Shown piece after piece: positions 44,501 through 58,084 of a stretch of 64,000 nt of DNA; within the stretch, counting starts at the first letter, position 1, and every line of letters starts with the position of its first letter. This stretch comes from Odiellus spinosus. Its lineage: Eukaryota > Arthropoda > Arachnida > Opiliones > Phalangiidae. Below the pieces are notes generated by a model that was not told the DNA's origin, ran no database searches, and worked only from the letters and a program-made list of their open reading frames with translations. The DNA is taken from contig OY987230.1 of NCBI GenBank assembly GCA_963920705.1, positions 6,572,001 through 6,636,000 on the forward strand, written 5' to 3'. Made by a program: the position numbers and the translations under genes.

Positions 44501-47500
44501 CTGTAAAAAGTACGAAACGATAAATACACCCCCTGTAAAAAGTGCGAAACGATAAATACACCCCCTGTAAAAAGTGCGAAACGATAAATACACCCCTGTG
44601 AAAAGTACGAAACGATAAATACACCCCCTGTAAAAAAAAGAAACGATAAATACACCCCCTGTAAAAAGTACGAAACGATATATACACCCCCTGTAAAAAG
44701 TGCGAAACGATAAATACACCCCCTGTAAAAAGTGCGAAACGATAAATACACCCCTGTAAAAAGTACGAAACGATAAATACACCCCCTGTAAAAAGTACGA
44801 AACGATAAATACACCCCCTGTAAAAAGTACGAAACGATAAATACACCCCCTGTAAAAAGTACAAAACGATAAATACACCCCCTGTAAAAAGTACGAAACG
44901 ATAAATACACCCCATGTAAAAAGTACGAAACGATAAATACACCCCCTGTAAAAAGTACGAAACGATAAATACACCCCCTGTAAAAAGTACGAAACGATAA
45001 ATACACCCCCTGTAAAAAGTACGAAACGATAAATACACCCCCTGTATAAAGTACGAAACGATAAAACACCCCCTGTATAAAGTACGAAACGATAAATACA
45101 CCCCCTGTAAAAAGTACGAAACGATAAAAACACCCCCTGTAAAAAGTATGAAACGATAAATACACCCCCTGTAAAAAGTACGAAACGATAAATACACCCC
45201 CTGTAAAAAGTACGAAACGATAAATACACCCCTGTAAAAAGTACGAAACGATAAATACACCCCCTGTAAAAAGTACGAAACGATAAATACACCCCCTGTA
45301 AAAAGTACGAAACGATAAATACACCCCCTGTAAAAAGTACGAAACGATAAATACACCCCCTGTAAAAAGTACGAAACGATAAATACACCCCTTGTAAAAA
45401 GTACGAAACGATAAATACACCCTGTATAAAGTACGAAACGATAAAAACACCCCCTGTATAAAGTACGAAACGATAAATACACCCCCTGTAAAAAGTACGA
45501 AACGATAAAAACACCCCCTGTAAAAAGTACGAAACGATAAATACACCCCCTGTAAAAAGTACGAAACGATAAATACACCCCCTGTAAAAAGTACGAAACG
45601 ATAAATACACCCCCTGTAAAAAGTACGAAACGATAAATACACCCCCTGTAAAAAGTACGAAACGATAAAAACACCCCCTGTAAAAAGTACGAAACGATAA
45701 TACACCCCCTGAAAAAAGTACGAAACGATAAATACACCCAATGTAAAAAGTACGAAACGATAATTACACCCCCTGTAAAAAGTACGAAACGATAATACAC
45801 CCCCTGTAAAAAGTACGAAACGATAATACACCCCCTGAAAAAAGTACGAAACTATAAATACACCCAATGTATAAAGTACGAAACGATAAATACACCCCCT
45901 GTAAAAAGTACGAAACGATAAATACACCCCTGTGAAAAGTACGAAACGATAAATACACCCCCTGTAAAAAAAAGAAACGATAAATACACCCCCTGTAAAA
46001 AGTACGAAACGATAAATACACCCCCTGTAAAAAGTACGAAACGATAAAAACACCCCCTGTATAAAGTACGAAACGATAAATACACCCCCTGTAAAAAGTA
46101 CGAAACGATAAAAACACCCCCTGTAAAAAGTACGAAACGATAAATACACCCCCTGTAAAAAGTACGAAACGATAATACACCCCCTGTAAAAAGTACGAAA
46201 CGATAATACACCCCCTGAAAAAAGTACGAAACGATAAATACACCCAATGTAAAAAGTACGAAACGATAATTACACCCCCTGTAAAAAGTACGAAACGATA
46301 ATACACCCCCTGTAAAAAGTACGAAACGATAATACACCCCCTGAAAAAAGTACGAAACTATAAATACACCCAATGTATAAAGTACGAAACGATAAATACA
46401 CCCCCTGTAAAAAGTACGAAACGATAAATACACCCCCTGTAAAAAGTACGAAACGATAAATACACCCCCTGTAAAAAGTACGAAACGATAAATACACCCC
46501 TGTAAAAAGTACGAAACGATAAATACACCCCCTGTAAAAAGTACGAAACGATAAATACACCCCTGTAAAAAGTACGAAACGATAAATACACCCCCTGTAA
46601 AAAGTACGAAACGATAAATACACCCCCTGTAAAAAGTACGAAACGATAAATACACCCCCTGTAAAAAGTACGAAACGATAAATACACCCTCTGTATAAAG
46701 TACGAAACGATAAAAACACCCCCTGTAAAAAGTACGAAACGATAAAAACACCCCCTGTAAAAAGTACGAAACGATAAATACACCCCCTGTATAAAGTACG
46801 AAACGATAAATACACCCCCTGTATAAAGTACGAAACGATAAAAACACCCCCCTGTATAAAGTACGAAACGATAAATACACCCCCTGTAAAAAGTACGAAA
46901 CGATAAAAACACCCTCTGTAAAAAGTACGAAACGATAAATACACCCCCTGTAAAAAGTACGAAACGATAAATACACCCCCTGTAAAAAGTACGAAACGAT
47001 AAATACACCCCCTGTAAAAAGTACGAAACGATAAATACACCCCCTGTAAAAAGTACGAAACGATAAATACACCCCTGTAAAAAGTACGAAACGATAAATA
47101 CACCCCCTGTAAAAAGTACGAAACGATAAATACACCCCTGTAAAAAGTACGAAACGATAAATACACCCCCTGTAAAAAGTACGAAACGATAAATACACCC
47201 CCTGTAAAAAGTACGAAACGATAAATACACCCCCTGTAAAAAGTACGAAACGATAAATACACCCTCTGTATAAAGTACGAAACGATAAAAACACCCCCTG
47301 TAAAAAGTACGAAACGATAAAAACACCCCCTGTAAAAAGTACGAAACGATAAATACACCCCCTGTATAAAGTACGAAACGATAAAAACACCCCCCTGTAT
47401 AAAGTACGAAACGATAAATACACCCCCTGTAAAAAGTATGAAACGATAAAAACACCCTCTGTAAAAAGTACGAAACGATAAATACACCCCCTGTAAAAAG

Positions 47501-50500
47501 TACGAAACGATAAATACACCCCCTGTAAAAAGTACGAAACGATAAATACACCCCCTGTAAAAAGTACGAAACGATAAATACACCCCCTGTAAAAAGTTCG
47601 AAACGATAAATACACCCCTGTAAAAAGTACGAAACGATAAATACACCCCCTGTAAAAAGTACGAAACGATAAAAACACCCCCTGTAAAAAGTACGAAACG
47701 ATAAATACACCCCCTGTAAAAAGTACGAAACGATAAATACACCCCCTGTAAAAAGTACGAAACGATAAATACACCCCCTGTAAAAAGTACGAAACGATAA
47801 ATACACCCCCTGTAAAAAGTTCGAAACGATAAATACACCCCTGGAAAAAGTACGAAACGATAAATACACCCCTGTAAAAAGTACGAAACGATAAATACAC
47901 CCCCTGTAAAAAGTACGAAACGATAAATACACCCCCTGTAAAAAGTACGAAACGATAAATACACCCCCTGTAAAAAGTACGAAACGATAAATACACCCCC
48001 TGTAAAAAACACGAAACGATAAATACACCCCCTGTAAAAAGTACGAAACGATAAATACACCCCCTGTAAAAAGTGCGAACCGATAAATACACCCCCTGTA
48101 AAAAGTGCGAAACGATAAATACACCCCTGTGAAAAGTACGAAACGATAAATACACCCCCTGTAAAAAAAAGAAACGATAAATACACCCCCTGTAAAAAGT
48201 ACGAAACGATATATACACCCCCTGTAAAAAGTGCGAAACGATAAATACACCCCCTGTAAAAAGTGCGAAACGATAAATACACCCCTGTAAAAAGTACGAA
48301 ACGATAAATACACCCCCTGTAAAAAGTACGAAACGATAAATACACCCCCTGTAAAAAGTACGAAACGATAAATACACCCCCTGTAAAAAGTACAAAACGA
48401 TAAATACACCCCCTGTAAAAAGTACGAAACGATAAATACACCCCATGTAAAAAGTACGAAACGATAAATACACCCCCTGTAAAAAGTACGAAACGATAAA
48501 TACACCCCCTGTAAAAAGTACGAAACGATAAATACACCCCCTGTAAAAAGTACGAAACGATAAATACACCCCCTGTATAAAGTACGAAACGATAAAACAC
48601 CCCCTGTATAAAGTACGAAACGATAAATACACCCCCTGTAAAAAGTACGAAACGATAAAAACACCCCCTGTAAAAAGTATGAAACGATAAATACACCCCC
48701 TGTAAAAAGTACGAAACGATAAATACACCCCCTGTAAAAAGTACGAAACGATAAATACACCCCTGTAAAAAGTACGAAACGATAAATACACCCCCTGTAA
48801 AAAGTACGAAACGATAAATACACCCCCTGTAAAAAGTACGAAACGATAAATACACCCCCTGTAAAAAGTACGAAACGATAAATACACCCCCTGTAAAAAG
48901 TACGAAACGATAAATACACCCCTTGTAAAAAGTACGAAACGATAAATACACCCTGTATAAAGTACGAAACGATAAAAACACCCCCTGTATAAAGTACGAA
49001 ACGATAAATACACCCCCTGTAAAAAGTACGAAACGATAAAAACACCCCCTGTAAAAAGTACGAAACGATAAATACACCCCCTGTAAAAAGTACGAAACGA
49101 TAAATACACCCCCTGTAAAAAGTACGAAACGATAAATACACCCCCTGTAAAAAGTACGAAACGATAAATACACCCCCTGTAAAAAGTACGAAACGATAAA
49201 AACACCCCCTGTATAAAGTACGAAACGATAAATACACCCCCTGTAAAAAGTACGAAACGATAAATACACCCCCTGTAAAAAGTACGAAACGATAATACAC
49301 CCCCTGTAAAAAGTACGAAACGATAATACACCCCCTGAAAAAAGTACGAAACGATAAATACACCCAATGTAAAAAGTACGAAACGATAATTACACCCCCT
49401 GTAAAAAGTACGAAACGATAATACACCCCCTGTAAAAAGTACGAAACGATAATACACCCCCTGAAAAAAGTACGAAACTATAAATACACCCAATGTATAA
49501 AGTACGAAACGATAAATACACCCCCTGTAAAAAGTACGAAACGATAAATACACCCCTGTGAAAAGTACGAAACGATAAATACACCCCCTGTAAAAAAAAG
49601 AAACGATAAATACACCCCCTGTAAAAAGTACGAAACGATAAATACACCCCCTGTAAAAAGTACGAAACGATAAAAACACCCCCTGTATAAAGTACGAAAC
49701 GATAAATACACCCCCTGTAAAAAGTACGAAACGATAAAAACACCCCCTGTAAAAAGTACGAAACGATAAATACACCCCCTGTAAAAAGTACGAAACGATA
49801 ATACACCCCCTGTAAAAAGTACGAAACGATAATACACCCCCTGAAAAAAGTACGAAACGATAAATACACCCAATGTAATAAGTACGAAACGATAATTACA
49901 CCCCCTGTAAAAAGTACGAAACGATAATACACCCCCTGTAAAAAGTACGAAACGATAATACACCCCCTGAAAAAAGTACGAAACTATAAATACACCCAAT
50001 GTATAAAGTACGAAACGATAAATACACCCCCTGTAAAAAGTACGAAACGATAAATACACCCCCTGTAAAAAGTACGAAACGATAAATACACCCCCTGTAA
50101 AAAGTACGAAACGATAAATACACCCCTGTAAAAAGTACGAAACGATAAATACACCCCCTGTAAAAAGTACGAAACGATAAATACACCCCTGTAAAAAGTA
50201 CGAAACGATAAATACACCCCCTGTAAAAAGTACGAAACGATAAATACACCCCCTGTAAAAAGTACGAAACGATAAATACACCCCCTGTAAAAAGTACGAA
50301 ACGATAAATACACCCTCTGTATAAAGTACGAAACGATAAAAACACCCCCTGTAAAAAGTACGAAACGATAAAAACACCCCCTGTAAAAAGTACGAAACGA
50401 TAAATACACCCCCTGTATAAAGTACGAAACGATAAATACACCCCCTGTATAAAGTACGAAACGATAAAAACACCCCCCTGTATAAAGTACGAAACGATAA

Positions 50501-51725
50501 ATACACCCCCTGTAAAAAGTACGAAACGATAAAAACACCCTCTGTAAAAAGTACGAAACGATAAATACACCCCCTGTAAAAAGTACGAAACGATAAATAC
50601 ACCCCCTGTAAAAAGTACGAAACGATAAATACACCCCCTGTAAAAAGTACGAAACGATAAATACACCCCCTGTAAAAAGTACGAAACGATAAATACACCC
50701 CTGTAAAAAGTACGAAACGATAAATACACCCCCTGTAAAAAGTACGAAACGATAAATACACCCCTGTAAAAAGTACGAAACGATAAATACACCCCCTGTA
50801 AAAAGTACGAAACGATAAATACACCCCCTGTAAAAAGTACGAAACGATAAATACACCCCCTGTAAAAAGTACGAAACGATAAATACACCCTCTGTATAAA
50901 GTACGAAACGATAAAAACACCCCCTGTAAAAAGTACGAAACGATAAAAACACCCCCTGTAAAAAGTACGAAACGATAAATACACCCCCTGTATAAAGTAC
51001 GAAACGATAAAAACACCCCCCTGTATAAAGTACGAAACGATAAATACACCCCCTGTAAAAAGTATGAAACGATAAAAACACCCTCTGTAAAAAGTACGAA
51101 ACGATAAATACACCCCCTGTAAAAAGTACGAAACGATAAATACACCCCCTGTAAAAAGTACGAAACGATAAATACACCCCCTGTAAAAAGTACGAAACGA
51201 TAAATACACCCCCTGTAAAAAGTTCGAAACGATAAATACACCCCTGTAAAAAGTACGAAACGATAAATACACCCCCTGTAAAAAGTACGAAACGATAAAA
51301 ACACCCCCTGTAAAAAGTACGAAACGATAAATACACCCCCTGTAAAAAGTACGAAACGATAAATACACCCCCTGTAAAAAGTACGAAACGATAAATACAC
51401 CCCCTGTAAAAAGTACGAAACGATAAATACACCCCCTGTAAAAAGTTCGAAACGATAAATACACCCCTGGAAAAAGTACGAAACGATAAATACACCCCTG
51501 TAAAAAGTACGAAACGATAAATACACCCCCTGTAAAAAGTACGAAACGATAAATACACCCCCTGTATAAAGTACGAAACGATAAATACACCCCTGTAAAA
51601 AGTACGAAACGATAAATACACCCCCTGTAAAAAGTACGAAACGATAAATACACCCCCTGTAAAAAGTACGAAACGATAAATACACCCCTGTAAAAAGTAC
51701 GAAACGATAAATACACCCCCTGTAT
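32546..51725. repeat. 31-bp satellite array, about 19 kb
   Basis: About 600 copies of a 31-bp unit made of ATACACCCCCTGTAAAAA and GTACGAAACGATAA. Variants include CCAGT, CCTTGT, GTGCG, AACACG and AAATACG forms, plus short units without GTAAAAAGT (for example at 33923, 34871 and 36835). Higher-order blocks are present: variant landmarks recur 4,083 bp apart (37245 and 41328), then 2,853 bp apart (44181), and 3,626 bp apart between about 46.1 and 49.9 kb. Because the minus strand of the unit has no stop and 31 is not a multiple of 3, all three minus frames stay open for kilobases. This is not coding evidence. Confidence 0.95.
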
Positions 51726-51735
51726 TTAACAACCA

Positions 51736-52770
51736 ATGATGACTAACAACCTTACAATAATTTATCAAAATGTCAGAGGCTTACGTACTAAAGCCGACGA
51801 ATTTTTTGGCAATGAACTAACGAACGCCTCACACATCTTCTGCTTGACTGAAACTTTTTTAAACGACGATTATTTTAATTCCGACTATTTCCCAAATTCT
51901 TTTACTGTTTATCGCAACGACCGACAGTCCTACGGAGGCGGGGTTTTGATTGCAGTGTCTAGATCTGTCAAAGCTATCAGACGACAGGACCTTGAAGCTG
52001 GTTTTGAAGCGGTTTGGATTTAAATCGCTTTAGCTAACAAGCTCAAGATGTTACTGGGTAATATCTATTTACCGCCCAACCTATCCGTCTCGAAATACGA
52101 GGAACTTGCTACTTTTATTGGGAATACCATATCCTCTTACGACGGAAATGTTATTTTAATGGGTGACTTTAACCTACCCAAGGTTCATTGGCATTCACTC
52201 GACACCAGTAATTGCTCTCACTATATTAAAGTGAAGGCATCACTAATTATTAACTTAATGCAGTTCTGTACCTTAACACAAGTTAATACGATACTCAATC
52301 ATCAAGGGAACGTCTTAGACCTCTGTTTTGTCCGCAACAATAACGTTACCATTGAACGTGGAATACCACTTGTCCCAGAAGACAACTATCATCCAACCTT
52401 GAGGATATCCTACCACAGTAATTTCGACAACATGGAGCGAGAGAAGATGCCTACTTATTCATTTAAATTGGGAGATTATCACTCCCTTTATCTTCATCTT
52501 GCGGCCACCGATTGGAGCTCTCTATACAATTCTCAAGACTGCAACTTAAGCGTTTCCCGTTTAACTTCAGTCTTGCGTAATGCCATGGACCTTTACATCC
52601 CTAAAAACATACTGAACCATAAAACTAAAAAGCCAATCCTAGATTATCCTGGGTGGTTCTCGGCGGATCTAAGGAAGGCTATAAAGAGGAAAAAATATCT
52701 ACACGGGAAACAATCGCTTTCCATCCGTAGCACACAAAATATCTTACGATCAACAACGGACCATTACTAA
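51736..52770 (+). pseudogene. LINE endonuclease region, in-frame stop
   Basis: APE-type endonuclease. Motifs: IIYQNVRGL with the N-terminal Asn, CLTET with the catalytic Glu, GGGVLIAV, LMGDFNLP with Asp and Asn, and DNYHPTL near the C-terminal His. One TAA at 52021-52023 interrupts an otherwise continuous frame between AVWI and IALANKLK. The frame ends at 52768-52770, where a frameshift separates it from the reverse transcriptase. Confidence 0.85.
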
Positions 52771-52801
52771 GAAATTAATACGAAGAGATAAATCATCTTA
52801 C

Positions 52802-54538
52802 TTGGCTACTATTTCCAGTTCAATAAAAATGGACTCCAAAAAATTTTGGTCGTTCGTGAATGACAAAAGGAAGCCTCAATGCCATCGTATAAACCTTATA
52901 AAAAATAATCAGTTACTCACTGATAACGAAGCAATCGCCGAAGAGTTCTCGCGTTCCTTCGCCAACGTAGCCCGCGACACTTCTGATCCAGACGGGCCTA
53001 TTTTTGGTGGGAATATTGTTCCTAACGAATTCCATGATATCCACATTACAGAACAAGATGTCAACGACGCTATCGACAAACTGAAGCCTACCACAACATG
53101 TGGTTTTGATTGCATACCAAACTTCATAATAAAAGGATGCAAGGATCATCTTGTTGGGCCAATGATGCGAGTATTTAACCTGTCCCTCAAAGCCGGCGTA
53201 TTTCCGGAATCATGGAAAATTGCTGTTATCTCTCCTATTTACAAGAAAGGCTTCAAGGGTGATCCTGAAAATTTTCGCCCTATATCCGTTCTCGACTCAC
53301 TAAGTATGTGCTTTGACTATATTATGCACAAACATCTTTACAGCTGGTTTAAACTCTACATACCCGAGACACAACACGGATTCGTCAAAGGACGCTCGGT
53401 AGAAACTAATTTGTTATCCTTCGTGAATCTCGTAGAACCTATAATATCTAATCGTGGCCAGGTTGACACTGTTTATATTGACCTGTCTAAGGCGTTCGAC
53501 CGAGTATCGCATCCTCGACTACTCAGAAAACTTGAGGCACACGGGCTTACCGGTTCCCTACTGTCTTGGTGTGAAGATTACCTGACCAACCGTAACAACG
53601 TCATCAAATGCAACGGCGTTATCTGCTCCGCCTCGTTCAAGGTCGAATGTGGTGTGCCGCAGGGCTCCTCTGTGGGACCCCTTTTATTTAACATATACAT
53701 CTTTGATATTCCACCACTTATTGCACACTCTGATCTTTTTCAACTGGCGGATGACCACAAACTATGCAAAAATATAAAATCACCTGAAGATTGTAAGCAC
53801 TTGCAACATGACTTGTATCAGTTGAACAAGTGGTGTCTCGCCAACAATATTCCGATTAATGGTGATAAAACTGTCGTGATGTCATACACTCGCAAAACAA
53901 ACTCCATTTATTATAATTATCAAATAGGTGCAACTATACTTAAAAGGGAATCCATACTTAAAGACATTGGCGTATACTTTGATTCCAAACTTTTGTTTAC
54001 CTATCATATTCAACAAACTATAAACAAAAGTACTAAAGTGCTTGGTGGTGCCCTCAAAATTTCACGGCAGCTCAACTCGGGCATCTGTTTTTTAACGCTA
54101 TTCCGTTCGCTTATTTTATCAATAATTTCCTATGGCTCACTTATATATGGTAATACCTGTAGTACGAATTTATCTAAGTTAGAGTCCATTCAAAAAAAAT
54201 TTATTTATCTCTATAAACTATTTTTTGATAAAAACTCGACCAAGGAATATAGCGATTGCCTTTTGAAACTAAAACTGGACAGTATAAAATCGAGTCTAAT
54301 TAAAACCGATTTAAAATTTCTACATAGACTCGTATCAAGAAAACTAGACTGTTCGGCAGTATTATGCACATTATCTTTCAACTGTAACCTCTTCTATCCT
54401 GTGACCAATACGCCACCTTGTATGAGTCGTATCATGTCAGCGTACAATAACTTTGGATTTTCTAACGACCTGTTTAGTAGCAAAATTCCTGCCACTTTTT
54501 TATCTATTATTTTAGTTTTACATATCCCTTTAATTTAA
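52802..54538 (+). pseudogene. LINE reverse transcriptase region, frameshifted from the endonuclease
   Basis: Continues the same polyprotein in the +1 frame. A frameshift lies between about 52720 and 52800, where the frames change with no start codon of their own. Reverse transcriptase motifs in order: FRPISVL, VYIDLSKAFDRV (motif A, first catalytic Asp), GVPQGSSVGPLLF (motif B), QLADDHKL (motif C, the Tyr/Phe before ADD replaced by Leu) and a C-terminal thumb-like region. The stop is at 54536-54538. The endonuclease stop and this frameshift make the copy non-functional. Confidence 0.85.
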
Positions 54539-54636
54539 TTTTTTGATATGTATTACATGTACACCAACTTGCTGGTACCTCTGTACTGTTTTGGGTACAA
54601 TAAAAACATTTATTATTTATTATTATTATTATTATA

Positions 54637-55285
54637 ATAAATACACCCCCTGTAAAAAAAATAAATAATAAATACACCCCCTGTAAAAAAAATAAATAAT
54701 AAATACACCCCCTGTAAAAAAAAAAAAATAATAAATACACCCCCTGTAAAAAAAAAAAATAATAAATACACACCCTGTAAAAAAAAAAAATAATAAATAC
54801 ACCCCCTGTAAAAAAAAATAATAAATGCACCCCCTGTAAAAAAAAATAATAAATACACCCCCTGTAAAAAAAAATAATAAATACACCCCCTGTAAAAAAA
54901 AATAATAAACGCACTCCCTGTAAAAAAAAAATAATAAACACACCCCCTGTAAAAAAAAAATAAATAATAAATACACCCCCTGTAAAAAAAAATAAATAAA
55001 TACACCCCCTGTAAAAAAAAAAAAAAATAATAAATACACCCCCTGTAAAAAAATTAAATAATAAATACACCCCCTGTAAAAAAATTAAATAATAAATACA
55101 CCCCCTGTAAAAAAATTAAATAATAAATACACCCCCTGTAAAAAAAATAAATAATAAACACACCCCCTGTACAAAAAAAAAATAAATAATAAATACACCC
55201 CCTGTACAAAAAAAAAATAAATAATAAATACACCCCCTGTACAAAAAAAAAATAAATAATAAATACACCCCCTGTAAAAAAATAT
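54637..55285. repeat. Right inner array, AATACACCCCCTGTAAAA type
   Basis: About 21 units, each AATAAATACACCCCCTGTAA plus an A-rich linker. This is the reverse complement of the array at 30066-32545. It lacks the GTACGAAACG half of the 31-bp satellite on the other side of the LINE. Confidence 0.93.
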
Positions 55286-55290
55286 AATTG

Positions 55291-57864
55291 AGTTGAAAAG
55301 AAGTAAGTAAAAGACCGGTTGAAAAGAAGTAAGTGAAAGACCGGTTGAAAAGAAGTAAGTGAAAGACCGGTTGAAAAGAAGTAAGTGAAAGACCGGTTGA
55401 AAAGAAGTAAGTGAAAGACCGGTTGAAAAGAAGTAAGTGAAAGACCGGTTGAAAAGAAGTAAGTGAAAGACCGGTTGAAAAGAAGTAAGTGAAAGACCGG
55501 TTGAAAAGAAGTAAGTGAAAGACCGGTTGAAAAGAAGTAAGTGAAAGACCGGTTGAAAAGAAGTAAGTGAAAGACCGGTTGAAAAGAAGTAAGTGAAAGA
55601 CCGGTTGAAAAGAAGTAAGTGAAAGACCGGTTGAAAAGAAGTAAGTGAAAGACCGGTTGAAAAGAAGTAAGTGAAAGACCGGTTGAAAAGAAGTAAGTGA
55701 AAGACCGGTTGAAAAGAAGTAAGTGAAAGACCGGTTGAAAAGAAGTAAGTGAAAGACCGGTTGAAAAGAAGTAAGTAAAAGACCGGTTGAAAAGAAGTAA
55801 GTAAAAGACCGGTTGAAAAGAAGTAAGTAAAAGACCGGTTGAAAAGAAGTAAGTAAAAGACCGGTTGAAAAGAAGTAAGTAAAAGACCGGTTGAAAAGAA
55901 GTAAGTAAAAGACCGGTTGAAAAGAAGTAAGTAAAAGACCGGTTGAAAAGAAGTAAGTAAAAGACCGGTTGAAAAGAAGTAAGTAAAAGACCGGTTGAAA
56001 AGAAGTAAGTAAAAGACCGGTTGAAAAGAAGTAAGTAAAAGACCGGTTGAAAAGAAGTAAGTAAAAGACCGGTTGAAAAGAAGTAAGTAAAAGACCGGTT
56101 GAAAAGAAGTAAGTAAAAGACCGGTTGAAAAGAAGTAAGTAAAAGACCGGTTGAAAAGAAGTAAGTAAAAGACCGGTTGAAAAGAAGTAAGTAAAAGACC
56201 GGTTGAAAAGAAGTAAGTAAAAGACCGGTTGAAAAGAAGTAAGTAAAAGACCGGTTGAAAAGAAGTAAGTAAAAGACCGGTTGAAAAGAAGTAAGTAAAA
56301 GACCGGTTGAAAAGAAGTAAGTAAAAGACCGGTGGAAAAGAAGTAAGTAAAAGACCGGTGGAAAAGAAGTAAGTAAAAGACCGGTGGAAAAGAAGTAAGT
56401 AAAAGACCGGTGGAAAAGAAGTAAGTAAAAGACCGGTGGAAAAGAAGTAAGTAAAAGACCGGTGGAAAAGAAGTAAGTAAAAGACCGGTGGAAAAGAAGT
56501 AAGTAAAAGACCGGTGGAAAAGAAGTAAGTAAAAGACCGGTGGAAAAGAAGTAAGTAAAAGACCGGTGGAAAAGAAGTAAGTAAAAGACCGGTGGAAAAG
56601 AAGTAAGTAAAAGACCGGTGGAAAAGAAGTAAGTAAAAGACCGGTGGAAAAGAAGTAAGTAAAAGACCGGTGGAAAAGAAGTAAGTAAAAGACCGGTGGA
56701 AAAGAAGTAAGTAAAAGACCGGTGGAAAAGAAGTAAGTAAAAGACCGGTGGAAAAGAAGTAAGTAAAAGACCGGTGGAAAAGAAGTAAGTAAAAGACCGG
56801 TGGAAAAGAAGTAAGTAAAAGACCGGTGGAAAAGAAGTAAGTAAAAGACCGGTGGAAAAGAAGTAAGTAAAAGACCGGTGGAAAAGAAGTAAGTAAAAGA
56901 CCGGTGGAAAAGAAGTAAGTAAAAGACCGGTGGAAAAGAAGTAAGTAAAAGACCGGTGGAAAAGAAGTAAGTAAAAGACCGGTGGAAAAGAAGTAAGTAA
57001 AAGACCGGTGGAAAAGAAGTAAGTAAAAGACCGGTGGAAAAGAAGTAAGTAAAAGACCGGTGGAAAAGAAGTAAGTAAAAGACCGGTGGAAAAGAAGTAA
57101 GTAAAAGACCGGTGGAAAAGAAGTAAGTAAAAGACCGGTGGAAAAGAAGTAAGTAAAAGACCGGTGGAAAAGAAGTAAGTAAAAGACCGGTGGAAAAGAA
57201 GTAAGTAAAAGACCGGTGGAAAAGAAGTAAGTAAAAGACCGGTGGAAAAGAAGTAAGTAAAAGACCGGTGGAAAAGAAGTAAGTAAAAGACCGGTGGAAA
57301 AGAAGTAAGTAAAAGACCGGTGGAAAAGAAGTAAGTAAAAGACCGGTGGAAAAGAAGTAAGTAAAAGACCGGTGGAAAAGAAGTAAGTAAAAGACCGGTG
57401 GAAAAGAAGTAAGTAAAAGACCGGTGGAAAAGAAGTAAGTAAAAGACCGGTGGAAAAGAAGTAAGTAAAAGACCGGTGGAAAAGAAGTAAGTAAAAGACC
57501 GGTGGAAAAGAAGTAAGTAAAAGACCGGTGGAAAAGAAGTAAGTAAAAGACCGGTGGAAAAGAAGTAAGTAAAAGACCGGTGGAAAAGAAGTAAGTAAAA
57601 GACCGGTGGAAAAGAAGTAAGTAAAAGACCGGTGGAAAAGAAGTAAGTAAAAGACCGGTGGAAAAGAAGTAAGTAAAAGACCGGTGGAAAAGAAGTAAGT
57701 AAAAGACCGGTGGAAAAGAAGTAAGTAAAAGACCGGTGGAAAAGAAGTAAGTAAAAGACCGGTGGAAAAGAAGTAAGTAAAAGACCGGTGGAAAAGAAGT
57801 AAGTAAAAGACCGGTGGAAAAGAAGTAAGTAAAAGACCGGTGGAAAAGAAGTAAGTAAAAGACC
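55291..57864. repeat. 26-bp array, 99 units
   Basis: Exactly 99 units with no indel. Each is GGTTGAAAAG or GGTGGAAAAG, then AAGTAAGT, then GAAAGACC or AAAAGACC. Three homogeneous blocks, from the inside outward: TT with GAAA to about 55770, TT with AAAA to about 56330, then TG with AAAA. Confidence 0.95.
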
Positions 57865-58084
57865 GGTGGAAAAGAAGTAAAAGACCGGTGGAAAAGAAGT
57901 AAAAGACCGGTGGAAAAGAAGTAAAAGACCGGTGGAAAAGAAGTAAAAGACCGGTGGAAAAGAAGTAAAAGACCGGTGGAAAAGAAGTAAAAGACCGGTG
58001 GAAAAGAAGTAAAAGACCGGTGGAAAAGAAGTAAAAGACCGGTGGAAAAGAAGTAAAAGACCCGTGGAAAAGAAGTAAAAGACC
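57865..58084. repeat. 22-bp array, 10 units
   Basis: GGTGGAAAAGAAGTAAAAGA plus CC. It is the 26-bp unit lacking one AAGT. The last two units begin CG instead of GG, the form shared with the next array. Confidence 0.95.

Larger units (their letters stand above)
51726..54636 (+). mobile_element. Non-LTR retrotransposon (LINE), Jockey/CR1-like, broken
   Basis: Inserted in the satellite: endonuclease and reverse transcriptase coding region, a 3' tail with AATAAA (near 54599) and a closing TTATTATT run. No ORF1 precedes it, so it is probably 5'-truncated; its first bases follow directly on the satellite unit at CCTGTA. The 3' side joins a different satellite subtype than the 5' side. No target-site duplication can be read in the repetitive surroundings. 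Confidence 0.88.

Noticed and set aside
32531-51768. Minus-strand open frames of 500 to 3,471 codons
   Set aside because: They read a 31-residue repeat produced by a stop-free 31-bp unit, are open equally in all three frames and start only where a unit variant happens to give ATG. No sign of selection on a protein.
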